A stretch of DNA of 64,000 bases. It comes from an uncultured Tateyamaria sp. (lineage in GTDB: Bacteria > Pseudomonadota > Alphaproteobacteria > Rhodobacterales > Rhodobacteraceae). Shown piece by piece: positions 16,592 through 24,389 of the stretch (within the stretch, counting starts at the first letter, position 1; each line of letters starts with the position of its first letter). The DNA lies in assembly GCA_947501275.1 (NCBI GenBank), contig CANMVD010000001.1, positions 434,001 through 498,000 of the forward strand. The letters are read 5' to 3'. A program made the position numbers and the translations under genes. The notes beneath the pieces were generated by a model. That model saw nothing but the letters and a program-made list of their open reading frames with translations, made no database searches and was not told the origin of the DNA.

Positions 16592-17481
16592 GCCACGTCC
16601 TTTCGGCCCACACGCCACCAGATGATCAGGCCGGACACCACGATGATGCTGGCCCCTGTCAACGTCCACTGATCGGGCACGTCATTGAATACGATGTAGC
16701 TGGCAACGGCCAGATACAGCAGGAAACTGTAGGTATAGGGCATCAGTGTGTTGGCCGGTGCATACGCATGGGCACGTGAAAAGATCTCATGCCCGGCCCA
16801 TCCCCAGACACCAAGCGCGATCAGCAGCCCCCATTCCAGCCCATTAGCGGGCGCGATCCAGACCATGTAGGCAAACGGGGCCAAAGTAACGGCACCAAAT
16901 GCCCCCATCCAGAATTGCATCGTTTCCGGCGCCACCACGCCCGAGATCTTGCGTGTGATGATGGAGTAAAGCGCCAGAGAAAACGCGTTGTAGACGTTCA
17001 GAAGCGCAATCCAGTGGAAATCGGCGTTGAAGGGACGGATGATCACAAGCACGCCCAAAAACCCGAGGAAAATTGCAAACCACCGCCATGGCCCCACCCG
17101 TTCACCCAACAAAGGCCAGCTGAGCGCACAAACAATGATCGGGGCGGAGAACATGATCGATCCCGTCACCGTCAGGCTGAGGTAGTTCAGCGTGATGAAG
17201 TTGAACAGCGTGGCCGAGGCCAGCAAGAAAGCCCGCAACAGCACCAGCCCCATATGTTCGGACTGAAAACTGGACCAACTGACCCCCTGCCGCAGGATCA
17301 ACACCGTAGAGATGATGAAGTGCGGCAGGTAACGCATGAACGCCAATTGAAATGCAGGCAGGCCAGCCAGCACCAGCCACTTGACCGACGTATCGATCAA
17401 CGAAAAGAACACGTATGCCCCAAGCGTCATGAAGATGCCCAAGGTGGCGCGATCCTGAGTGGCCTGCGCCGGGATGGCCAT
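16588..17481 (-). CDS. DMT/EamA family transporter, ten predicted membrane segments
   Basis: This 297-residue inner-membrane protein carries two EamA repeats (about residues 15-145 and 155-290), each with five hydrophobic segments. The AYVFFSLIDTSVKWL start and the GWAGHEIFSRAHAYAPANTLMPYTY region near residue 240 resemble RhaT/S-adenosylmethionine-type DMT carriers. It sits between the dehydrogenase and kdgK in the sugar-acid operon, overlapping kdgK by 4 bp. It may be an exporter of excess keto-acid intermediates or a second uptake route besides the TRAP system. The transported compound is not deducible. Confidence 0.85.
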   Translation of the reverse strand: MAIPAQATQDRATLGIFMTLGAYVFFSLIDTSVKWLVLAGLPAFQLAFMRYLPHFIISTVLILRQGVSWSSFQSEHMGLVLLRAFLLASATLFNFITLNYLSLTVTGSIMFSAPIIVCALSWPLLGERVGPWRWFAIFLGFLGVLVIIRPFNADFHWIALLNVYNAFSLALYSIITRKISGVVAPETMQFWMGAFGAVTLAPFAYMVWIAPANGLEWGLLIALGVWGWAGHEIFSRAHAYAPANTLMPYTYSFLLYLAVASYIVFNDVPDQWTLTGASIIVVSGLIIWWRVGRKDVA

Positions 17482-17484
17482 GTG

Positions 17485-18372
17485 TTAGCCTTTGAACCGG
17501 TCGGCGTAGTAGTCCACCATTTGCGACACCATGTCGTCTCCACGCCCGTTGTCGCGTGCGTCGGTAAGTGCACCCAATGCGCATTTGGACATGACGGAGT
17601 CCACGCCTGCATCTGAGGCCATTTGCGCATAATAGCCCACGTCCTTGGCTGCGTTCTTGATCGCAAAGGCCAGTTGATTGGGGTCCCCGTCCACACCGTA
17701 GGCTTTGACGAAATCCATCATGCCGGATTTGAGCGGCCCGGCGGCGATGACGTCATAAACGCTTTGACGTTCGACCCCCATCACGTCGGCCATGGCAAAA
17801 ACTTCGGCCATGGCGTTGGCGACGGTCATCCCGAAGAAGTTGTTGAGCAGCTTGATTGTATGCCCTGAGCCGAGCGCGCCGAGGTGGAAAACGTTTTCGC
17901 CCAAGTCTTCGAGCACTGGCTTGGCTGTCGCGAATGCGCCCTCGTCGCCGGCACACATGATATTCAGCAGACCGTCGACTGCGTGGGCGGGTGTGCGCCC
18001 CAGTGGCGCGTCAAGATAGTGCCCACCGGCCGCCGCGACCTCGTCACCCAAAGTGCGCGTTGAGCCGGGCAGCGAGGTGCCAAAATCGATCACGATTGCG
18101 CCGGGTTTCAGGCCTGCGATTACTCCCTCACCGCCGCGCATCCGCCCCTCGACGTTCACGGACGTGTCCATGCACAGCATCACGATGTCGCTGGCTTCAG
18201 CGACTGCTTTGGCGGTTGTGACTTCGGTCGCACCGCGTGCGACGGCTTGGTCCACATAGGTGCGTGTACGGTTGGCTATGACAGTCAGAGCATATCCCTG
18301 ATCCTGCAACCGCCCGACCATTGCTCCGCCCATCAGGCCCAGTCCGATAAATCCGATTGTTGGTTTGCTCAT
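17485..18372 (-). CDS. Beta-hydroxyacid dehydrogenase with a GRT substrate loop
   Basis: This 295-residue protein has GLGLMGG (10-16) as NAD loop and catalytic Lys174 in GHTIKLLNNFF, so it should be an active 3-hydroxyisobutyrate-superfamily enzyme. The substrate loop that normally reads DAPVSGG is DAPLGRTPAHA (121-131). A GRT form is what I remember from E. coli YihU, which reduces sulfolactaldehyde/succinic semialdehyde, so an acidic aldehyde or sugar acid is plausible here. The ATG at 18372 lies 1 bp past the upstream dioxygenase stop. In an operon ending with kdgK it could reduce or oxidise an uronate intermediate. Confidence 0.82.
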   Translation of the reverse strand: MSKPTIGFIGLGLMGGAMVGRLQDQGYALTVIANRTRTYVDQAVARGATEVTTAKAVAEASDIVMLCMDTSVNVEGRMRGGEGVIAGLKPGAIVIDFGTSLPGSTRTLGDEVAAAGGHYLDAPLGRTPAHAVDGLLNIMCAGDEGAFATAKPVLEDLGENVFHLGALGSGHTIKLLNNFFGMTVANAMAEVFAMADVMGVERQSVYDVIAAGPLKSGMMDFVKAYGVDGDPNQLAFAIKNAAKDVGYYAQMASDAGVDSVMSKCALGALTDARDNGRGDDMVSQMVDYYADRFKG

Positions 18373-18373
18373 G

Positions 18374-19270
18374 TCAGGTGTCCTTGCGTTCAATGGTGTC
18401 AAAGGCGCGTGTTTTCAGCCCCTTCTGGATTTCATAGATCGAGATCGGCACATCCGGTTGTGGTTGTGGAATGCGGATCGGGATATCTTTGAGGCGGGGT
18501 GTCAGCGTGGGCTCTCCGCACAGAATACGTGTATTGTAGTCCTCGATCCCGTCCCATTTGGTCATGCTGCCCATAATGGGAAAGGCGTCCGCCGCCATCA
18601 TTTCGTAAAACAGGATGCGGCGCGCGCGGTTCGATGTGTTCAGCGCCGAGCCGTGCACAATTCGTCCGTGATGGATACTGATCGACCCGGCTGGCCCGGT
18701 GAGTTCCACCGCATCCTTTGGGTTCAACCCGTTTTCCTCGGGCAACATGGCCCCTGCAAATACGCCATCCACGTGATGGTCATAGACCGGCCCCTTATGC
18801 GAACCGGGATAGACCATGAGTGGCCCGTTTTCGGATGCCATATCGTCGATGCAGATCCCGATGGCGAGGATGTCGTCATTGGTGTGTGGGTAGAAGGCAT
18901 AGTCCTGATGCCATTCCACAGCCGCGCCGTAACCAGCTGATTTCATGTTCAGTTTGGTGGTATGCAGCCGCAGGTTCGGGCCAATCAGATCTCGTGCGGG
19001 GGCCAGCACATGGTCAGAATACATCAACTCGCGCACCACATCCGAGATGGTGTGGGGCAGCTTGATCCGGCGCAGGCGTGGGTCGTCGCTGGTGTGACTG
19101 TCTTCCAGATCGAGGCGGTCGTTGCTGGCCGTCATGGTGGCGGCTTCGGCCTCGAACCGGGTGATTTCATCGCGGATTTTGGTCAGCCAGTCGTCGGGGA
19201 TCTGGTTTGGCACCAGAAGGTAGCCCTGTTCCTCGAATTCCGCCTTTTGCTGTAGGGTCAGGCATTCCAT
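18374..19270 (-). CDS. Phytanoyl-CoA dioxygenase (PhyH) family Fe(II)/2-oxoglutarate enzyme, copy 1
   Basis: This 298-residue cupin-fold dioxygenase has an intact iron triad: H121 and D123 in EWHQDYAFYP and H206 in RIVHGSAL, with R216/R218 placed to bind 2-oxoglutarate. Bacterial PhyH proteins hydroxylate small molecules, with or without CoA. The start ATG at 19270 shares a base with the uxaA stop (TGATG). It lies in the dctP-to-kdgK operon, immediately after uxaA. Neither CoA ligation nor lipid genes are nearby, so a sugar-acid-linked substrate (for example oxidative removal of an O-methyl group) is more likely than a fatty acid. That is inference. Confidence 0.85.
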   Translation of the reverse strand: MECLTLQQKAEFEEQGYLLVPNQIPDDWLTKIRDEITRFEAEAATMTASNDRLDLEDSHTSDDPRLRRIKLPHTISDVVRELMYSDHVLAPARDLIGPNLRLHTTKLNMKSAGYGAAVEWHQDYAFYPHTNDDILAIGICIDDMASENGPLMVYPGSHKGPVYDHHVDGVFAGAMLPEENGLNPKDAVELTGPAGSISIHHGRIVHGSALNTSNRARRILFYEMMAADAFPIMGSMTKWDGIEDYNTRILCGEPTLTPRLKDIPIRIPQPQPDVPISIYEIQKGLKTRAFDTIERKDT

Positions 19271-20769
19271 CACATCACCGCGCCGATCTGCCATGGGACG
19301 AATTCATAGTCCCCCAGCCCTTGGGCTTCGGATTTGGACATCTCTCCGCTCGCGACGCGCAGGAACAACTCGTAGATTTCGCGGCCCTTGTCCTCAAGCG
19401 ACACGCCGTCGCTGAGCATCGCCCCTGCGTTCACATCCATGTCTTCGATCATGCGACCATACATTTCGGTGTTTGTCGCGACCTTGATCGTCGGCGCTGG
19501 TTTGGAGCCAAAGGCAGACCCGCGCCCGGTGGTGAAGCACACCAAGTTACAGCCGCCCGCGATTTGCCCCGTGACCGAGGCCGGGTCGTAGCCGGGGCTG
19601 TCCATGAAGGTGAAACCGCGCGCCTTTACGATGTCCGCATACTTGTAGACGCCGGTGAGGGGGGATGTTCCCCCCTTGGCCGCAGCACCAAGGGACTTTT
19701 CAAGGATCGTGGTCAGCCCGCCCACCTTGTTACCGGGGCTTGGGTTGTTGTCCATGCTGCCTTTGTTGCGCTGCGTATAGTCCTCCCACCAGTTGATCAG
19801 ACCGATCAGGTTTTGCCCGGTGGCCTCATCAACCGCGCGGGCCGTCAGCAGGTGTTCGGCCCCGTAGATTTCGGGTGTTTCGGCCAGCACCCCTGTGCCC
19901 CCTTGGGCGACCAGCAGGTCCGTGGCGTAGCCCAAGGCCGGATTGGCCGTGATACCGGACCACGCGTCCGAGCCGCCGCATTGCAACGCGACCTTGAGTT
20001 CCGACGCGGGGCATTCCGTCCGGGTGGCCTGGTTTGCAAGCGGCAGCATCGCCGTCACTTTGTCGATGCCCATTTCGACAGTGCGGCGCAGGCCCGCAAC
20101 CGCCTGAATGTTCATTGTGTGAAACAGCGGCCCCTGCTTCAGCCCCCAAGCATCCAGTAGCCAGTCGATCTGGTTCATCTCGCAACCAAGGCCCACCATA
20201 AGCACGCCCGCGTGGTTGGGATGGCGGGCATAGCCCCACATCACCCGCTGCAACGCCTCGAACCCATCGCCGGAATCCGCCATGCCACAGCCGGTGCCGT
20301 GCACAAAGGCGACGACGCCGTCGACGTTGGGATAGCTCGCCATGATGTCAGGCGTAAAATGGGCGGCGATCATGCGCGCTGCGGTGGCTGAGCAGTTCAC
20401 GGAGGTGACAATGGCGATGTAGTTGCGTGTGCCCACCTGCCCGTTGTCGCGTTTGTAGCCCATGAATGTATCCCCAGTGGCCGGGGTCACGGAGCGCAGG
20501 TTGGTCGCAAATTCGTATGCCTGATCCGTCGCGCGGAATTCGACGTTGTGGGTGTGGACGTGATCACCTGCTGCGATAGCGTCAGCCGCGTAGCCGATGA
20601 CTTGCGCGTATTTGCGGATTACGTCGCCCTTGGCCATGTCGCGGGTTGCAATCTTGTGCCCAGAGGGGATCAGGGCGCGGGTCTGCGTGTCCTCAATGGC
20701 GACTCCGACTTGTAAGGCGCGGGTGGCGGTGACGACGGTGTCGGACGGGTCGAGGCGAATGAAATCCAT
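19270..20769 (-). CDS. uxaA: Altronate dehydratase, full-length
   Basis: This 499-residue enzyme dehydrates D-altronate to KDG, the galacturonate-branch counterpart of UxuA. The N-terminal SAF domain covers about residues 1-90 (DHVHTHN near residue 70) and the catalytic UxaA domain the rest, with LQCGGSDAWSGITANPALG and CNLVCFTTGRGSAFG as recognisable conserved blocks. Length equals E. coli UxaA (about 495). It is between the two PhyH genes of the TRAP operon. The presence of both uxuA and uxaA means KDG can be made from glucuronate and galacturonate series acids. Galactarate dehydratase (GarD) is a related alternative but less like this sequence. Confidence 0.92.
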   Translation of the reverse strand: MDFIRLDPSDTVVTATRALQVGVAIEDTQTRALIPSGHKIATRDMAKGDVIRKYAQVIGYAADAIAAGDHVHTHNVEFRATDQAYEFATNLRSVTPATGDTFMGYKRDNGQVGTRNYIAIVTSVNCSATAARMIAAHFTPDIMASYPNVDGVVAFVHGTGCGMADSGDGFEALQRVMWGYARHPNHAGVLMVGLGCEMNQIDWLLDAWGLKQGPLFHTMNIQAVAGLRRTVEMGIDKVTAMLPLANQATRTECPASELKVALQCGGSDAWSGITANPALGYATDLLVAQGGTGVLAETPEIYGAEHLLTARAVDEATGQNLIGLINWWEDYTQRNKGSMDNNPSPGNKVGGLTTILEKSLGAAAKGGTSPLTGVYKYADIVKARGFTFMDSPGYDPASVTGQIAGGCNLVCFTTGRGSAFGSKPAPTIKVATNTEMYGRMIEDMDVNAGAMLSDGVSLEDKGREIYELFLRVASGEMSKSEAQGLGDYEFVPWQIGAVM

Positions 20770-20775
20770 GTCTGC

Positions 20776-21714
20776 TCAGGCACAATAGGGGGCGTCGGAC
20801 GCCCAGCGGTGGATGGGGATATGCGGGGTTGTGGCAAGGCGATCGCGGGCGGCGAACCACGCATCGCGCCAGCCCCGCCAGTCGCGCAATTCTGTATCTG
20901 GCGCGCTGCGGCTGCGGGCGACAAAGCTGGGGAAGTGCTCGCGCCCTGTGTTCTGCCCCGTCACGTTGTAGCGCAGATCAAACGACCAGCGAAATTGATC
21001 GGAGTGATTGGCCAGCGAGGCATGCGGCACCAGCGGGTGAAACAGCACCACGCCGCCGGATCTGACGGGCAAAGGCACGGCTTTGGTTTCATCAAGATGC
21101 TTTGGTGCGATGGAGGTCTGCACCTGCGGGCAGTGCGGCAACAGTCCGGCGTCAATCCCCGGCACGACTTGCAAACAACCGTTTTCCGCTGTGGCATCGG
21201 TGATAGCGACCCAAGCCGTAACCATGGTGGTTTGATCCGCCTCTTCCAGTCCCACAGCGCGGTCCTGATGCCAGTCGGTTTGGGTGATGTGGGCGCGGAT
21301 CTCTCCAGCGGCCAATTGCGGGCTGGGTGGTTTGATGCGGACATGCTGGATGGGGTTTGATGTGATCTCGGGGCCAATCAGCGCCTCGATCCGGTCAAGC
21401 AAGGCGTCATGCACAACCAGGTCAAAGATCGCTGGGCCAAAGTGCATCGGGCAATCGTGCGCGATTTCATCACCGGGCAGGCTGATGTCCATAGGCTGGA
21501 ACCAGTCGCAACCCGCTCTGTAGGCCGCGCTGAGCTTCTCCCAGAAGCCGCTTGCGGGCGGCACACGTCCCTCGGCCTCCCAACCGGCATAAAGCCTGTC
21601 GAGCAAATCCGCATATTCCACCTTTACGGCATTGATGACCGAAGACGGGAAGACGTCTTCGATCACCAGATATCCTTGGGTGTTGAACTGCGTGACTTGG
21701 GCCTCGCTCAGCAT
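20776..21714 (-). CDS. Phytanoyl-CoA dioxygenase (PhyH) family Fe(II)/2-oxoglutarate enzyme, copy 2
   Basis: This 312-residue dioxygenase has H149 and D151 in DWHQDRAVG, H231 in PLVPHASLAN and R242 for 2-oxoglutarate, so all catalytic positions are kept. It has little resemblance to copy 1 (18374-19270) outside the motifs, which argues for different substrates or steps rather than duplication. It lies between dctM (10 bp upstream) and uxaA (6 bp downstream). Co-transcription with a dicarboxylate/sugar-acid transporter and KDG pathway genes points to an oxidative modification of the imported compound. The exact substrate is unknown. Confidence 0.86.
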   Translation of the reverse strand: MLSEAQVTQFNTQGYLVIEDVFPSSVINAVKVEYADLLDRLYAGWEAEGRVPPASGFWEKLSAAYRAGCDWFQPMDISLPGDEIAHDCPMHFGPAIFDLVVHDALLDRIEALIGPEITSNPIQHVRIKPPSPQLAAGEIRAHITQTDWHQDRAVGLEEADQTTMVTAWVAITDATAENGCLQVVPGIDAGLLPHCPQVQTSIAPKHLDETKAVPLPVRSGGVVLFHPLVPHASLANHSDQFRWSFDLRYNVTGQNTGREHFPSFVARSRSAPDTELRDWRGWRDAWFAARDRLATTPHIPIHRWASDAPYCA

Positions 21715-21724
21715 CGCGCCCCCG

Positions 21725-23446
21725 TCACAACAGGATCGAGATGATGGGCGGCCAGATCAGCAGCACCGACAAGGCAATCAGCTGGATCCCGATAAAGGGC
21801 AGGAAACCTTTGAAGATGTCTGTCAGTGTGATGTGCGGCGGAGCCACGGATTTAAGGTAGAAGGCCGCAGGTCCAAAGGGCGGCGACAGGAAGCTGACCT
21901 GCATGTTCATGCAGAACACCACCCCGAACCAGATCGCGACATGGCGTGGGTTGAGTTCTCCGAACAGGCCAATCTCGTCCAGCGGCAATTTCAGCACGAT
22001 GGGCAGGAAGACCGGGATGATCAGCAGCACGATGCCGACCCAGTCCATGAACGCGCCCATAAACAGCAGGATCAGCATCATGAACAGGATCACAACCATA
22101 GTCGGCAATTCTGATCCGACGATGAAGTCAGCCACATAGTTCGGCCCGCCCGCAATGGTGTATGCTCCGGCCAACGCCGTGGCGCCGATGGTGACCCATA
22201 CGATGGTGCCCGTCGATTTGAGTGTCCTCATCAGCGAATCCCAGACCAGTTCGGGAGATGCTTCGCCGCGCAGCACCGCAATGACAAAGACCGCCATGGC
22301 CCCCATGCCTGCCGCTTCGGTGATGCCAGTGATCCCACCATAGATCGAGCCCATGACAACGCCGATTACAACGATGGGCGGTACAAGGCCCTTGCCCATG
22401 GACCAGCCGGTTGCAGTGCGCTCCCGACCGAAGACAAAGAACATCAGCACCATGGACACCGCGAACATACCCGCGAAATAGCCGATATACTCCGCCGTTC
22501 CCCAAAAGGCCGCGTCACCAGTGTTCGCCGCATTGGACCCGGAGAATTCAAAGAACGCAGCCCGCAGCATCAGCGCAAAGGTAAAGCCGGCAAAGACCAC
22601 GTTCATGAAGGCCCCAAACAGCGCCCACTTTTCACCGCCGCGTGGTTGGGATTCCAGGTCCGCCTGTTCGGCCAAAAGCTCGGTGCGCTCTTGCTCTTCT
22701 TCCGCGCTCAGATCGTTGCGCGCTCCAAAGGCGGCCAATTTCCGGGCAATGGTTTCTTCGGGCAGTGGCGCGTCTTCCGGTTTCAGGGTCGTGCGGATGA
22801 TGATGTAGATGATGATAAAAGAGGCCAGCATGAAACCGGGGATAAAGGCCGCAGTGAACAGCGCCTTGATCGAGGTCTCGGTGATCAGGCCATAGATAAT
22901 CAACACGATGGACGGCGGGATCATGGTGCCCAGAGAGCCGGACGCACAGATCACCCCGATGGCGAGGTTCTGGTTGTAGCCCAGCCGCAGCATCTGTGGC
23001 AGCGCGATGAGGCCAAGCAGAACAACTTCACCACCGATAATGCCGGACATAGCGGCCATGATCACAGCCATGATCGACGTCACGATGGCAATGCCGCCGC
23101 GTGTCCGGTTCAGCCAGACGTTGAGTGACGAATACATCTCTTTGGCAATGCCCGACCGTTCCAGCAAGGCCGCCATGAAGATGAACAAGGGTATCGATAT
23201 GAGGACGTAACTGGTGAGGACGTCCCCGTATATGCGTTGCGGTAAAATATTAAGAGGCCCGGTTCCCGGTCGCCCGGTCAACAGGCCCTCCCCCCATAGG
23301 GCGGGGTTCATCAACAGGGCCGGTTCGAACTTCATGAACAGCACCACGACCGCCATGAAGGCCGAGGCAAAGCCCAGCGGCATACCAATCGCGAGCAGCA
23401 GGATCAGGCCCAGCATCAGGACCAGAGAGATTGTACCGACGTCCAT
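21725..23446 (-). CDS. dctM: TRAP transporter large permease (DctM), extended form
   Basis: This 573-residue inner-membrane permease drives sodium- or proton-coupled uptake of the solute delivered by the binding protein. Usual DctM proteins are about 430 residues with 12 segments. This one has an insertion at about residues 221-355, made of a charged, Glu-rich cytoplasmic stretch (about 221-272) and two extra hydrophobic segments (about 274-296 and 320-340). Conserved blocks such as GSLGTMIPPSIVLIIYG and the C-terminal FGVVFCMNMQVSFLSPPFGPAAFYLK are present. It follows dctQ by 3 bp. The same extended arrangement in dctQ suggests a distinct TRAP subtype. Confidence 0.9.
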   Translation of the reverse strand: MDVGTISLVLMLGLILLLAIGMPLGFASAFMAVVVLFMKFEPALLMNPALWGEGLLTGRPGTGPLNILPQRIYGDVLTSYVLISIPLFIFMAALLERSGIAKEMYSSLNVWLNRTRGGIAIVTSIMAVIMAAMSGIIGGEVVLLGLIALPQMLRLGYNQNLAIGVICASGSLGTMIPPSIVLIIYGLITETSIKALFTAAFIPGFMLASFIIIYIIIRTTLKPEDAPLPEETIARKLAAFGARNDLSAEEEQERTELLAEQADLESQPRGGEKWALFGAFMNVVFAGFTFALMLRAAFFEFSGSNAANTGDAAFWGTAEYIGYFAGMFAVSMVLMFFVFGRERTATGWSMGKGLVPPIVVIGVVMGSIYGGITGITEAAGMGAMAVFVIAVLRGEASPELVWDSLMRTLKSTGTIVWVTIGATALAGAYTIAGGPNYVADFIVGSELPTMVVILFMMLILLFMGAFMDWVGIVLLIIPVFLPIVLKLPLDEIGLFGELNPRHVAIWFGVVFCMNMQVSFLSPPFGPAAFYLKSVAPPHITLTDIFKGFLPFIGIQLIALSVLLIWPPIISILL

Positions 23447-23449
23447 GAC

Positions 23450-24292
23450 TTACTTCCCTGCCACTTGCGCTTTGATGCGCTCAATTTCTTCTTCGTCGAG
23501 GTCTTCACCGCCATAGTGGACCTCTTCCTTGTTCCAATCCGAGATCAGATTGACGACAGCCTGCAGCGCCACCAGGGACACGATCAGCAGCACCATAGGC
23601 TTCATCGTGGCGGGTATGGGCGGATCAAAGGCCGTGCCGAAAGTTTCCCACCGGTAGAATTTGTCAAAAGCCTCGCCATACCCGCCATAGCAAAGGAAGA
23701 AGGCGAAGATGACGATGCAACCCGTGGAAATGGTGTCGAACACACGCTGGAGCCAGCGCGGAGAGGCGTCATAGAGCAGCACGATGCGGATGTGACTGCG
23801 TTGCTGCATGGCGTAAAGACCCGCGCAGAGAAACACAAAACCCGCCAGCCAAAGCGACATTTCGTTGGCCCAGAGTGTGGGGGCTTCGAACACGTAGCGC
23901 AGCAGTACTTCGAATAGCATCACGCCGGTCAGGATCACGATCAGCATCATAGTGACGCGGCCAATAAACACGGCCAGACGATCAGCGGGTTTCCAGCTTT
24001 CGAATTCCATACCCGCACGTTGGACAGTGCGCACGCCGATGAAAGCAAAGACAGGGATGCCAATCAGCGCCAGCCAATCTACGATATCAGCAAAGCCGCC
24101 AAACAACCCGCCAAGGCCAGAAGACACGTCAACGCGCTGAAACAGGGCGGACAGTTTGTCGAACTGGGATGCGTCGGTGGGCGGATAAAATGTGAGGGTA
24201 AAGGCGGGCATGTGCCAGATCACCCAACCTGCGCACAAGATGAAAGCCAAAGGCACAAGCCATTCAACCAGAGTGCCGGATCGCACCTGCAT
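23450..24292 (-). CDS. dctQ: TRAP transporter small permease (DctQ), extended form
   Basis: This 280-residue membrane protein is longer than the common 160-200. The C-terminal two thirds has the four-helix DctQ unit (GRVTMMLIVILTGVMLFEVLLRY, then EMSLWLAGFVFLCAGLYAMQQRSHIRI), preceded by about 90 extra residues with two hydrophobic segments. A charged tail rich in Glu (about 255-275) ends the protein. The ATG at 24292 has a GGGGGA site 7 bases upstream. It lies between the binding-protein gene, after a strong hairpin, and dctM. Confidence 0.87.
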   Translation of the reverse strand: MQVRSGTLVEWLVPLAFILCAGWVIWHMPAFTLTFYPPTDASQFDKLSALFQRVDVSSGLGGLFGGFADIVDWLALIGIPVFAFIGVRTVQRAGMEFESWKPADRLAVFIGRVTMMLIVILTGVMLFEVLLRYVFEAPTLWANEMSLWLAGFVFLCAGLYAMQQRSHIRIVLLYDASPRWLQRVFDTISTGCIVIFAFFLCYGGYGEAFDKFYRWETFGTAFDPPIPATMKPMVLLIVSLVALQAVVNLISDWNKEEVHYGGEDLDEEEIERIKAQVAGK

Positions 24293-24354
24293 CGTTATAT
24301 CCCCCTTGTCATAGAAAGGCCCGGACCGGTCTTGCCGTCAGTCTCGGGAAGGTA

Positions 24355-24381
24355 TGGGGCCCGGCGCATGGCAGGGCCCCA
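24355..24381 (-). promoter_or_regulatory. Intercistronic hairpin between dctP and dctQ
   Basis: TGGGGCCC (24355-24362) and GGGCCCCA (24374-24381) form a perfect 8-bp stem with an 11-base loop, starting 9 bases after the dctP stop on the minus strand. No T-tract follows, so it is more likely an mRNA 3'-stabiliser than a full terminator. It would keep the binding protein in excess over the permeases. Confidence 0.6.
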
Positions 24382-24389
24382 AGGATCGC

